Both the position numbers and the translations under genes were made by a program. From NCBI GenBank assembly GCA_964391735.1, contig CAYMNF010000021.1, forward strand, positions 1 through 29,964: a stretch of DNA of 29,964 nucleotides, given 5' to 3'. Each line of letters opens with the position of its first letter. The first letter of the stretch is position 1. The stretch comes from CAG-1031 sp964391735 (GTDB taxonomy: Bacteria > Bacteroidota > Bacteroidia > Bacteroidales > Muribaculaceae). This document shows positions 16,372 through 23,740 of this stretch, piece by piece. The notes below the pieces were generated by a model, which ran no database searches, was not told the origin of the DNA, and worked only from the letters and a program-made list of their open reading frames with translations.

Positions 16372-16400
16372 GAGGGATTATCAAATTTGTTGTAAGTTTG
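16370..16400 (+). promoter_or_regulatory. Bacteroidota-type promoter of the M28 peptidase gene
   Basis: TTG at 16370-16372, a 20-base spacer, and TAAGTTTG at 16393-16400 match the consensus. The predicted transcription start falls at about 16404-16408, on the ATG itself (16405 or 16408), so the message may have little or no leader. Confidence 0.65.
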
Positions 16401-16404
16401 CACT

Positions 16405-17397
16405 ATGATGCACCGATTGTTGTTGACGACACTGTGTTGGCTGACGTTGGCTGCCTGCGGCACACGCGGCGCAGCGAACCAAGCTGCGGCCGAGTCGGCG
16501 GTAACCCCCGCAGCGTTTGATGCTGACTCGGCATTGCAATACGTTGGGCAACAGGTGCAGTTCGGACCCCGCGTCCCCGGCTCCCCGGCTCATAACCGGT
16601 GTGCCGAGTGGATTATTGAAAAACTGAAACAATTCGGTGCCCGTGTGGACGTGCAGAGGATGGACGTCGCTTTGCCTGACGGCATGAAGATGTCTGTGGT
16701 GAATATCCTTGGCCGATTCCCGGGCACCGATTCTTTGGCAGCGCCAATTCTGTTGGTGGCGCATTATGACACACGCCCTTGGGCCGATGAGGACCCTGAC
16801 CCCGCCAATCACAGTAAGCCGGTGCCGGGCGCCAATGACGGCGGTAGCGGTGTGGGGGTATTGCTCGAGACCGCCCGTCAGTTAAGCCTGCAGCCCCCTC
16901 CCATTCCGGTTGACTTGCTGTTTGTTGACCTCGAGGACAGCGGCACGTCAGGGGGAGGGGAGGAAACCACCGACACCTGGTGTCGCGGCACACAGGCTTG
17001 GGTGGCCGACGGTATGCCATACGGCAAAAACGGACAGCCCTGGCCAAGATACGGTATACTGCTGGATATGGTGGGCGGGGCCGGTGCCGTTTTCCCGCGT
17101 GAGTATTACAGCACCGCCGAGGCACGGGATGTCGTTGTGAAGGTGTGGAACGTGGCCAAGCAGGCCGGCCTTGAGGAGCGATTCCCTAACCGGGCGGGCG
17201 GGGCAGTGATTGATGACCACCTGTGGCTGACGCGTGCCGGCATCCCCACCGTGGATATTATCGAGAGCATGAACCCGCAGACCGGGTCATTTCCTCCTAC
17301 TTGGCACACCCTGCAGGACGATATGTCGGGTATTGATGCCCAAACGTTGAAAGCTGTCGGGGTGCTTGTCAACACAGTGATTCGTCAAGAAAAGTAA
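16405..17397 (+). CDS. M28-family zinc peptidase / glutaminyl cyclase-like lipoprotein
   Basis: A 330-residue protein with a lipoprotein signal peptide: a hydrophobic N-terminus ending in LAAC, with Cys18 as the lipidation site. The M28 fold has VAHYDTRPW (His120), GANDGGSG (Asp145), DLEDSG (Glu177/Asp178) and a C-terminal segment near HTLQDDMSG, which would bind the catalytic zinc(s). Bacteroidetes members of this type are annotated either as M28 aminopeptidases or as glutaminyl-peptide cyclotransferases; the motifs do not separate these. It is periplasmic or surface-anchored. The sufE gene follows after nine bases, so the two are co-transcribed. Confidence 0.85.
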   Translation: MMHRLLLTTLCWLTLAACGTRGAANQAAAESAVTPAAFDADSALQYVGQQVQFGPRVPGSPAHNRCAEWIIEKLKQFGARVDVQRMDVALPDGMKMSVVNILGRFPGTDSLAAPILLVAHYDTRPWADEDPDPANHSKPVPGANDGGSGVGVLLETARQLSLQPPPIPVDLLFVDLEDSGTSGGGEETTDTWCRGTQAWVADGMPYGKNGQPWPRYGILLDMVGGAGAVFPREYYSTAEARDVVVKVWNVAKQAGLEERFPNRAGGAVIDDHLWLTRAGIPTVDIIESMNPQTGSFPPTWHTLQDDMSGIDAQTLKAVGVLVNTVIRQEK

Positions 17398-17406
17398 ATT
17401 ATAGAT

Positions 17407-17853
17407 ATGAGCAGTATAGAGCAGAACCAGCAAGATGTCATTGAACGCTTTGAGGAGGTCGATGACTGGATGGACCGCTACGCAATGATTATTGACTCGG
17501 GTAACGAGCTGGCGCCGTTGCCTGAGGATAAAAAGACCCCTGACAGGCTTATCGACGGCTGCCAGAGCCGTGTGTGGCTGGATGCCGAGTTGGATCCCGA
17601 GGGGAAAATACGCTTTCAGGCTGACTCTGACGCGCTGATTGTCAAGGGTATAATAGCACTATTGGTTGAGGTTGTCGACGGTCATACCCCACAAGAGGTC
17701 TTGGACGCCGACCTGCACTTCATCAAGGACATAGGCCTGCAGGAGAACCTGTCACCGACACGCTCAAACGGCTTGTTGGCAATGCTCAAGCAAATGAAAT
17801 ATTATGCCCTGGCTTTCCGTCGCAAGCAACTTGACGAGGGCGCTGACAAATAA
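17407..17853 (+). CDS. sufE: SufE-family cysteine desulfurase partner
   Basis: A 148-residue cytoplasmic protein that accepts persulfide sulfur from a cysteine desulfurase (SufS) and stimulates it for iron-sulfur cluster assembly. The hallmark is DGCQSRVWL with the acceptor Cys52. The LIVKGIIALLVE and LGLQENLSPTRSNGL-like segments are typical of the family. Length is normal. No other suf gene is adjacent; it lies between an exported peptidase and a peptide transporter, so its grouping is positional rather than functional. Confidence 0.92.
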   Translation: MSSIEQNQQDVIERFEEVDDWMDRYAMIIDSGNELAPLPEDKKTPDRLIDGCQSRVWLDAELDPEGKIRFQADSDALIVKGIIALLVEVVDGHTPQEVLDADLHFIKDIGLQENLSPTRSNGLLAMLKQMKYYALAFRRKQLDEGADK

Positions 17854-17884
17854 ATAGTATCATCTAAAATTCAAAAATAATACC

Positions 17885-19609
17885 ATGTTTAAAAACCAGC
17901 CTTCCGGGTTGTATGTGCTCTCGCTTGCCAACATGGGCGAGCGTTTCGGGTACTACACCATGTTAGCAATTTTCCTGCTGTTTTTGCAGGCTAAATTCGG
18001 GTTTGACTCAACCGTTTCGGGTCAGATTTACGCCACATTCCTTGCATTCGTGTATTTTACTCCGCTTGTAGGCGGTTATCTGGCCGACAAATGGAGCTTC
18101 TCAAAATGTGTTGTTACCGGTATCTCGGTCATGTTCCTGGGGTATTTGGTCATGTCCATACCCACGCCTATCCGCTCAACGGGCTCCTTGGGTATCCTCA
18201 TCGCCGCCCTGGTACTGATTGCCATCGGCACCGGTCTGTTTAAGGGCAACCTGCAGGTGATGGTTGGCGACCTGTACAACGACCCCCGCTATTCATCACA
18301 ACGTGATTCAGCCTTCTCAATCTTCTATATGGCCATCAATATCGGGTCAATGTTTGCGCCCATGACGGCCACCGCAATGTGTAACTTTGCCCTGCAGGGT
18401 GCGGGCCTCACTTACAATGCTGACCTGGCCTCGCTGTGCAACGGCTATCTTGACAATCCCGCCGGATTCGCGTCGGTAAATGAGCTGGCACAGCTTGCCG
18501 CCTCACACGGCATCGTGGCCGGCCAAACACTTGCCGAGTTTGCCGAGAAGTACATCAGCGTCCTTTCAACCGGATATTCATACGGCTTTGGTGTTGCATG
18601 CTTCTCGCTGGTAATCAGCTTCGCCATATACGCCCTGGGCCGTAAAACCTTTGCCCACGTTGTTGAAGCCGCCAAGCAGGCTAAGCTCGCTAAAAAGTCG
18701 GGCACCGCAACCGTTGACCTCAATGACAACCTCACCCCTGAGCAGACCCGCAGCCGCGTGGTGGCCCTGATGCTTGTCTTCGCCGTTGTCATCTTCTTCT
18801 GGATGGTATTCCACCAGAACGGCGCAACCCTCACCGAGTTTGCTAAATCCTACACCTCACCCGAGGCATTCGGCTTCACCCGTATCGGCTTCAATGTCTG
18901 GGCTCTCCTTGCCATAGCCATCGGCGTGTATGTAATCTTTGGCTTCTTCCAGACCAAAAGCAGCAAGACAAAAGGCATCCTGGGTATACTCTTTATCCTC
19001 ATCGCCGCTGTTGTGGCCTTGTTCCTTATCAACACCCCCGATCCCGTCGACGGTATCCAACCGCAACAGTATCAACAGTTCAACCCCTTCTATGTTGTTG
19101 CCCTTACTCCCGTTTCACTGGCATTCTTCGGCTGGTTGGCAAGCCGCAAGAAGGAACCCTCTGCACCCCGCAAAATCGGGTACGGTATGTTGATGGCCGG
19201 CTTGGCTTACCTCCTGCTTATGCTCGGCTCATTCCAGTTCGGCAATGCCCTGAAAGGTAACTGCTCTCCCAACTGGCTGATTAGCACCTACCTGCTGCTT
19301 ACCTGCGCAGAATTGTTGCTCTCGCCCATGGGTATATCTTTCGTGTCAAAGGTTGCTCCCCCCAAGTACAAAGGCTCAATGATGGGCGGATGGTTTGCCG
19401 CAACAGCTATCGGTAACTATCTGGTATCAATCCCCATGCTTTTGTGGCAGAAGATACCCACCTGGACACTGTGGCTCATCCTCATCTGCATCTGCCTTGT
19501 ATCGGCCGCCTTCATCTTCTCGATTATGAAGAAACTTGAAGCCGCTACCGGTGACGAAGCCGTCCCGAGTCCTCAGGACCTCGAGTCTGTTGAGGACGAC
19601 GCAATCTAA
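17885..19609 (+). CDS. POT-family proton-coupled oligopeptide transporter
   Basis: A 574-residue inner-membrane MFS transporter of the proton-dependent oligopeptide (POT/PTR) family, importing di- and tripeptides. The family signature MGERFGYYTM lies at residues 17-26 (the ExxERFxYY region on helix 1). A loop GTGLFKGNLQVMVGDLY includes the conserved helix-4 region. About 12-14 hydrophobic segments are visible. It starts 31 bases after sufE, and its placement after an exported peptidase fits uptake of peptide products. Substrate range cannot be read from sequence. Confidence 0.92.
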   Translation: MFKNQPSGLYVLSLANMGERFGYYTMLAIFLLFLQAKFGFDSTVSGQIYATFLAFVYFTPLVGGYLADKWSFSKCVVTGISVMFLGYLVMSIPTPIRSTGSLGILIAALVLIAIGTGLFKGNLQVMVGDLYNDPRYSSQRDSAFSIFYMAINIGSMFAPMTATAMCNFALQGAGLTYNADLASLCNGYLDNPAGFASVNELAQLAASHGIVAGQTLAEFAEKYISVLSTGYSYGFGVACFSLVISFAIYALGRKTFAHVVEAAKQAKLAKKSGTATVDLNDNLTPEQTRSRVVALMLVFAVVIFFWMVFHQNGATLTEFAKSYTSPEAFGFTRIGFNVWALLAIAIGVYVIFGFFQTKSSKTKGILGILFILIAAVVALFLINTPDPVDGIQPQQYQQFNPFYVVALTPVSLAFFGWLASRKKEPSAPRKIGYGMLMAGLAYLLLMLGSFQFGNALKGNCSPNWLISTYLLLTCAELLLSPMGISFVSKVAPPKYKGSMMGGWFAATAIGNYLVSIPMLLWQKIPTWTLWLILICICLVSAAFIFSIMKKLEAATGDEAVPSPQDLESVEDDAI

Positions 19610-19635
19610 CTCTCGCCCCAACCGCATTTCTACCC

Positions 19636-19666
19636 GGGAGGCCGTGCCCACGTGACACGGCCTCCC
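19636..19666 (+). terminator. Rho-independent-type hairpin after the POT transporter gene
   Basis: A perfect 11-base inverted repeat, GGGAGGCCGTG (19636-19646) with CACGGCCTCCC (19656-19666), with a 9-base loop. The T-tract after it is short and interrupted. It lies 26 bases past the stop codon and marks the border with the AT-rich block. Confidence 0.8.
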
Positions 19667-19720
19667 GCTCCATTTTCCCCCAAAAAACCTGTTCCTAACA
19701 GAGTAGAGAAGAATAAAAAA

Positions 19721-19752
19721 TTTTGGTAGAATATAGATAGTTATTAAATTTG
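19721..19752 (+). promoter_or_regulatory. Bacteroidota-type promoter of the Cys-rich peptide operon
   Basis: TTTTG at 19721-19725, a 19-base spacer, and TAAATTTG at 19745-19752 form one of the best consensus matches in the window. The predicted start near 19759 leaves about 344 bases before the first gene. Confidence 0.72.
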
Positions 19753-19758
19753 CGCTTG

Positions 19759-20102
19759 CAGAACGCTTGCCGAAGCCTCTTTTGGGGCTCGAGGGCGGGA
19801 TGCACATATATTATAAAAGCGTTTATCAAGCGCAATTCTTGGCTTTCCGGAATCTCGCAAATTCTAAATCTCGGTCAAGGATTAAGCAACGATAGATGTC
19901 TCGGTATGATTTTATCTCCCGGGTATACGAGAGTATACCCGGATAGTACTATCATACAGCGTGAGGCTTCGGCGTTGCTCTTTCCACCGAGACGGGCAAT
20001 GCGAGAGCCTTGGAAAGCGGGAAGAGCAAACGATACAGGCATTCACGCTTTTTTGTATAACCATCGGTCCGACTTGGGAATGCCTATAGGACAGAAGGTT
20101 TC
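19759..20102 (+). ncRNA. Long, highly structured leader RNA (possible riboswitch, attenuator or independent small RNA)
   Basis: Between the predicted start and the barrel-protein ATG lies a 344-base non-coding stretch with nested perfect pairing. CCGGGTATAC (19919-19928) and its complement (19933-19942) close a GNRA-type GAGA tetraloop. They sit inside an outer stem GTATGAT/ATCATAC (19904-19910 with 19951-19957). Downstream, AGGCT/AGCCT (19964-19968 with 20006-20010) enclose GCGTTGC/GCAATGC (19972-19978 with 19996-20002, one G-U). AAAGCG (20014-20019) can pair with CGCTTT (20046-20051) just before a run of six T (20049-20054), which could be a terminator or attenuator. No known riboswitch class was recognised. 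Confidence 0.6.
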
Positions 20103-20633
20103 ATGAAAATAAAAACAATGCGTTTAGCATTAGTGGCAGGGATTATAGCCTTTTTGCCACAGCTTGGTTTTGCCCAAGGGTTCAAGTGGGAGATGTCTCC
20201 AAAGTATGTTGGAGAAATCCATGCCGGTTACAAAACCACGACTAAGGTCTCGGGATTTAATACCTACTCAGGTATGGTTGAGCTGGGTACTCTTCAAGGT
20301 GTATCCCTCAATCAATACTTAGACCTTGCTGTAGGTGTGGATGCAATTATGATGACCCATTATTACAGTGGGTGTGACCTTAGGTTCGGTGCCGATGTCT
20401 ATTTTGACATGCGCCCTGCTTACCCAATTACCGACAAGTTCAAGGTATTTCTGGATTTAGGGCTCGGTGGCTACTTCGGCATCCATTCCGAACCCTCAAT
20501 GGGCAGCGGCTTCTTCTGCCAATTCGGCCCGGGTATCCGTTATAAGAAACTGAATCTGTCATTAGGTTTACAAAATTTTGGAACGGGATCGGGTACCACC
20601 GCTTTCTTTTCAAAAATCGGTTTATATTTTTAA
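20103..20633 (+). CDS. Small outer-membrane beta-barrel protein
   Basis: A 176-residue protein with a clear signal peptide (cut after about residue 25, FAQ). The mature part has alternating beta-strand patterns rich in Gly, Tyr and Phe and ends in KIGLYF, a terminal aromatic as expected for BAM-inserted barrels. At about 150 mature residues it would form roughly an eight-stranded barrel. It is 12 bases upstream of the Cys-rich precursor and shares its promoter, suggesting a surface role in the same system (docking, export or immunity). It may instead be an unrelated OmpW/OmpX-like protein that happens to head the operon. Confidence 0.8.
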   Translation: MKIKTMRLALVAGIIAFLPQLGFAQGFKWEMSPKYVGEIHAGYKTTTKVSGFNTYSGMVELGTLQGVSLNQYLDLAVGVDAIMMTHYYSGCDLRFGADVYFDMRPAYPITDKFKVFLDLGLGGYFGIHSEPSMGSGFFCQFGPGIRYKKLNLSLGLQNFGTGSGTTAFFSKIGLYF

Positions 20634-20645
20634 AGCACATCCCCT

Positions 20646-20969
20646 ATGAAAGACTCTAAAAAGGACCAGATTATAAGTCGTCGTTCATTTTTTAAGAAAG
20701 CTGCCACTGCCGCGCTGCCTATTGTTGCCGCTATTGCTATGCCGTCATTGTTAACGTCATGTGAGATTGATGAACCCTTTGGGGGTGAAAGCGGGTCAGG
20801 GTGCAACGGATGTTCCGGCAAATGCTCATCGTCATGCTCAGGGTTGTGTACGCGTAGCTGTGCCAGCACCTGTAAGGCTCAGAGTATAAACATGACCGGA
20901 TGCAACAATAGTTGTAAGGGTCATTGCTACGCAAGTTGCAAGAGCACTTGTAGCTCCTCCTCAAAATAA
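20646..20969 (+). CDS. CXXX-repeat Cys-rich precursor peptide with Tat lipoprotein signal
   Basis: A 107-residue ribosomal precursor. A twin-arginine motif SRRSFF (11-16) is followed by a hydrophobic region and a lipobox LTSC with Cys39, so it is predicted to be a Tat-exported lipoprotein. After an acidic, Gly-rich spacer come cysteines at 53, then 56, 60, 64, 68, 72, 76 (every fourth residue) and 86, 90, 94, 98, 102 (again every fourth), with small and polar residues between. This fits the 'CXXX repeat' peptides of Bacteroidetes, whose cysteines are thought to be substrates of the neighbouring radical SAM enzyme, perhaps for thioether cross-links. The chemistry is not established by the sequence. 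Confidence 0.88.
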   Translation: MKDSKKDQIISRRSFFKKAATAALPIVAAIAMPSLLTSCEIDEPFGGESGSGCNGCSGKCSSSCSGLCTRSCASTCKAQSINMTGCNNSCKGHCYASCKSTCSSSSK

Positions 20970-21008
20970 TTTGTTTTTATACCTCATATAACACAGAGGG
21001 TTATGAAA

Positions 21009-21046
21009 GTAGATAAGGGTTATGCTAAAAGGCTACCCTTATCTAC
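21009..21046 (+). other. Perfect 12-base hairpin between precursor and maturase genes
   Basis: GTAGATAAGGGT (21009-21020) pairs exactly with 21035-21046 across a 14-base loop. No T-run follows, so it is not a standard full terminator. Its position suggests partial termination, processing or 3' stabilisation that would give more precursor than enzyme. The surrounding 110 bases contain no convincing promoter or gene. Confidence 0.65.
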
Positions 21047-21079
21047 AATTGGGGATGAAATAATATAATTGTATCCGGT

Positions 21080-22303
21080 ATGTCAGAGCTTATCAGGGTA
21101 ACTCCCGATACTTGGGAGGAGGGGTCTTCAAAGACAATAACATTCATTGTGACAAAGGATTGTCAGCTGGCTTGTAAATATTGCTATCTTGTAGGGAAGA
21201 ATGAGAAGGAAAGAATGACGTGGGATGTAGCTAAGCAAGCTGTGGACTACATACTGGCTCATGAGGCTGACTTCAATGAGAGGTCTGTTATTTGGGATTT
21301 TATTGGCGGGGAACCTTTTCTGGAAATTGAACTGATTGACAGGATATGTGATTACATAAAGACTGAAATGTTCCGCCTGAATCATCATTGGTTCAATTCA
21401 TACCGGTTCTCATTCTCAACAAACGGCATAAATTATAATTCCCCGAGAGTTCAAGAATTCATAGAAAAAAACTATGAGCATCTGTCAATTGGCATCACTA
21501 TTGACGGTACAAGGAAGAAGCATGACCTCAACCGTATATGGAAAGGGGGCGGCCCCGAGAGAGGCAGTTATGATGATGTAGTCAGGAATATACCCTTATG
21601 GCTAAGCCAGTTCCCCGAGGGAGCCACCAAGGTTACTATCAGCAGTGCCGACATTCCCTATATATGCGAGAGTGTATTACACCTGTACAGCCTGGGGATA
21701 CGCACAGTAAACATAAACTGCGTATTTGAGGATGTCTGGAAAGAGGGGGATGATGCCCTTTTTATGGAACAACTGATAAAGCTTGCCGATGAAATAATCA
21801 ACCATGGGTATTATAAGGATTATGACTGTTCCTTCTTCTCAGAGGGAATAGGGAAGCCTCTTGACCCGGTGCGTGATAATCAAAACTGGTGTGGTGCCGG
21901 ACGCATGCTCGCCGTGGATGCTGCCGGCAAGTTTTATCCCTGTACAAGGTTTGCGGCATACTCTTTACGCAGCAAGCCACCGGTAATTATCGGTGATATT
22001 AATTCCGGTATTGACCATAATCTTGTACGCCCGTTTTTGGCATTGAATCGTGTGTCGCAATCCCCGCAACAGTGTATTGAGTGCGAAGTAGCCTCGGGGT
22101 GTGCATGGTGCCAGGGTGAAAACTATGATGCCGCCGACACTCCCACAATATACCAACGCTCAACTGCAATCTGCAAAATGCACAAAGCAAGAGTCAGAGC
22201 AAATAACTACTACTGGAATAAGCTTTACCGCAAACTTGAGATAGAGGAAGCCGGGGAAGATTCTCAAAAAAATGTTACACCCTCAGCCGAAAAAATATGC
22301 TAA
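21080..22303 (+). CDS. Radical SAM/SPASM peptide maturase of the CXXX-repeat target type
   Basis: A 407-residue enzyme. The radical SAM motif CX3CX2C is at Cys28, Cys32 and Cys35 (KDCQLACKYCYL), followed by GGEP at 76-79 (SAM binding). The C-terminal SPASM domain has Cys271, Cys288, the CIEC/CAWC cluster at 332, 335, 341, 344, and Cys365, enough for two auxiliary [4Fe-4S] clusters. Such enzymes install radical modifications on Cys-rich peptides in the cytoplasm before export. It lies 110 bases after the precursor gene and overlaps the next gene by seven bases. The protein ends in a terminal Cys. The name 'radical SAM peptide maturase, CXXX-repeat target family' is recalled from protein family collections and was not searched. 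Confidence 0.9.
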   Translation: MSELIRVTPDTWEEGSSKTITFIVTKDCQLACKYCYLVGKNEKERMTWDVAKQAVDYILAHEADFNERSVIWDFIGGEPFLEIELIDRICDYIKTEMFRLNHHWFNSYRFSFSTNGINYNSPRVQEFIEKNYEHLSIGITIDGTRKKHDLNRIWKGGGPERGSYDDVVRNIPLWLSQFPEGATKVTISSADIPYICESVLHLYSLGIRTVNINCVFEDVWKEGDDALFMEQLIKLADEIINHGYYKDYDCSFFSEGIGKPLDPVRDNQNWCGAGRMLAVDAAGKFYPCTRFAAYSLRSKPPVIIGDINSGIDHNLVRPFLALNRVSQSPQQCIECEVASGCAWCQGENYDAADTPTIYQRSTAICKMHKARVRANNYYWNKLYRKLEIEEAGEDSQKNVTPSAEKIC

Positions 22304-23241
22304 AATATCTGATTGTACCCCTGTCCGGAAACAGTTCCTCTTTTTGTCATTATCCAATCGACAAGTTGGCTACCGAGGTACCTTTCATCGATGAGCAAAT
22401 ATTGTATGAAATCATTTTTTGGTCTATGAAAGAGAATCTGTCGGTACAGTTTATATATCCTGAACAAAGGGTCCCTGAGCGTCTGCAGGAACTTATCAAC
22501 ACAGTTGAACATATAAGTTTTGTCCCCGAAACCTGTGTTGACCCTAATATCCTCAGCAACGCGGATATCATTATTTCCGAGAACCTCGATATCCTGAACA
22601 AGCAGGAGGGCAAAATATATATTTTGCGACTTACTCTTAGGGAACTGTTATCGCGAGGGGCTGAATTGGTAGATTTGTTGACGCGGTCAATAAGGGTAAA
22701 TGTGGTGATTACTGACATTAAGAACTTTTCAAGAGATGATATTGAAGCATACCGCGTCTTCTTGAGTCACGTTGCGGAGCATATTGTCGCTGAGGCTCAC
22801 AAAGGCGTAGACCTGCAGCTGAATATCCTCACCGACAGGATGCGGCTAACGTCCATGCAGAATTGCAACGCCGGGGTTGAAAATCTTGCTGTGTCGCTAA
22901 ACGGTAACCTCTATCCTTGCCCGGCATTTTTTGGTGATGCGCAGTTTAAGTGTGGCGACATTTTCAATGGATACACGGCGCCGTCCCAAAAACTTTTCAA
23001 GTTTGCAAACGCGCCGATTTGCACGGTGTGCGATGCTTTCCATTGCAAACGATGCGTGTGGCTTAACCGTAACCTTACCCATGAGGTCAATACCCCGGGG
23101 TGGCAACAGTGTGTAATGGCTCATCTTGAGCGAGAGGTTGGCCGGGAAGCACTTGCACGCATTCGTAGAAATAGACCGGACTTTTGTCCGCAGATTCATA
23201 TTCCTGAGATCAATTACCTTGACCCGTTAGATAAATTGTAG
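22297..23241 (+). CDS. CXXX-repeat peptide maturase partner with SPASM-like domain but no radical SAM cysteines
   Basis: A 314-residue protein overlapping the radical SAM gene by seven bases. No CX3CX2C motif is present in the N-terminal 180 residues. The C-terminus carries a SPASM-like set: Cys190, Cys208 (NLYPCPAFF), Cys219, Cys242, Cys245, Cys250, Cys253 (CTVC..HCKRC) and Cys272. It appears to be a degenerate radical SAM homologue that kept the auxiliary-cluster domain, possibly a scaffold, peptide-binding or electron-transfer partner. Families called 'CXXX repeat peptide maturase' occur in this place in Bacteroidetes. The partner role is inferred from overlap and cysteine pattern. Confidence 0.78.
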   Translation: MLKYLIVPLSGNSSSFCHYPIDKLATEVPFIDEQILYEIIFWSMKENLSVQFIYPEQRVPERLQELINTVEHISFVPETCVDPNILSNADIIISENLDILNKQEGKIYILRLTLRELLSRGAELVDLLTRSIRVNVVITDIKNFSRDDIEAYRVFLSHVAEHIVAEAHKGVDLQLNILTDRMRLTSMQNCNAGVENLAVSLNGNLYPCPAFFGDAQFKCGDIFNGYTAPSQKLFKFANAPICTVCDAFHCKRCVWLNRNLTHEVNTPGWQQCVMAHLEREVGREALARIRRNRPDFCPQIHIPEINYLDPLDKL

Positions 23242-23246
23242 AAGCT

Positions 23247-23522
23247 ATGAAGAAAATTGTTGGATGCGTTTCTGAGCAGGAGCGCGATGAGATACTAAAT
23301 CTGTTTGAACGCCGCAACGGGCTGGCTGAGTTGGCTAAAGTCCTGTCGCCGAACAATACAGAGCTTTATGAGAAGTTGGTGGCCGACATGGGGGAGAATG
23401 CCACTCGATTCCAGGCATGGTGGGATGATGCCGCCGCTAAATACAACTGGGAGTCGGCTGCTGACGGCCGATGGGAGATTGATTTCCAAACTTGTAAAAT
23501 CTATTTAGTTACAGAGATATGA
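23247..23522 (+). CDS. Small CXXX-repeat peptide modification system protein
   Basis: A 91-residue soluble protein starting five bases after the partner maturase. It is mainly helical, with the aromatic patch FQAWWDDAAAKYNW (about 55-68) and a C-terminal strand-like end. Its size and neighbourhood fit the accessory protein that accompanies CXXX-repeat maturases. A leader-peptide recognition or chaperone role is possible but no recognition-element fold is evident by eye. Its stop codon overlaps the tatA start (ATGA), so peptide modification and Tat export genes are translationally coupled. Confidence 0.7.
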   Translation: MKKIVGCVSEQERDEILNLFERRNGLAELAKVLSPNNTELYEKLVADMGENATRFQAWWDDAAAKYNWESAADGRWEIDFQTCKIYLVTEI

Positions 23523-23740
23523 TACTGTGCATGATTGGTGGCACTGAGTTAATACTGATATGTGCCGTTGTACTCCTCGTTTTCGGGGGGAAAAAGTTGC
23601 CTGAGTTGATGAAAGGAATGGGGCAGGGAATACGAAGTTTCAAAGAGGGGATGAACGACCCCGGTGTGACCATTGATTCCCGACAGAAAACCCTGGAGGC
23701 GACGGAGGATAGCCCTAACCTCGAGTCCGAGGAAAAGTGA
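23519..23740 (+). CDS. tatA: Twin-arginine translocase subunit TatA/E
   Basis: A 73-residue protein with the TatA layout: a short N-terminus, one transmembrane helix (about 8-21), the FGGKKLPEL hinge (about 22-30), an amphipathic helix to about residue 45, and an acidic tail. TatA oligomers form the Tat translocation pathway for folded proteins. The ATG at 23519 overlaps the upstream stop codon by four bases; a second ATG at 23531 would give the more typical start MIGGTEL. The gene is fused by overlap to the peptide-modification operon, matching the twin-arginine signal on the precursor. Confidence 0.9.
   Translation: MILCMIGGTELILICAVVLLVFGGKKLPELMKGMGQGIRSFKEGMNDPGVTIDSRQKTLEATEDSPNLESEEK

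Noticed and set aside
19750..20106. A 118-residue open frame covering the structured leader and ending in ATGA overlap with the barrel gene
   Set aside because: Its first codon is a TTG lying inside the promoter -7 element, so it would not be transcribed. The composition is unlike a protein and the DNA is dominated by nested inverted repeats. A shorter product from ATG 19906 cannot be fully excluded.
20646..20969. Precursor as a ferredoxin or metallothionein
   Set aside because: The cysteine register of every fourth residue, the Tat lipoprotein signal and the adjacent radical SAM/SPASM enzyme fit a modified peptide better. Metal binding by the mature product remains possible.
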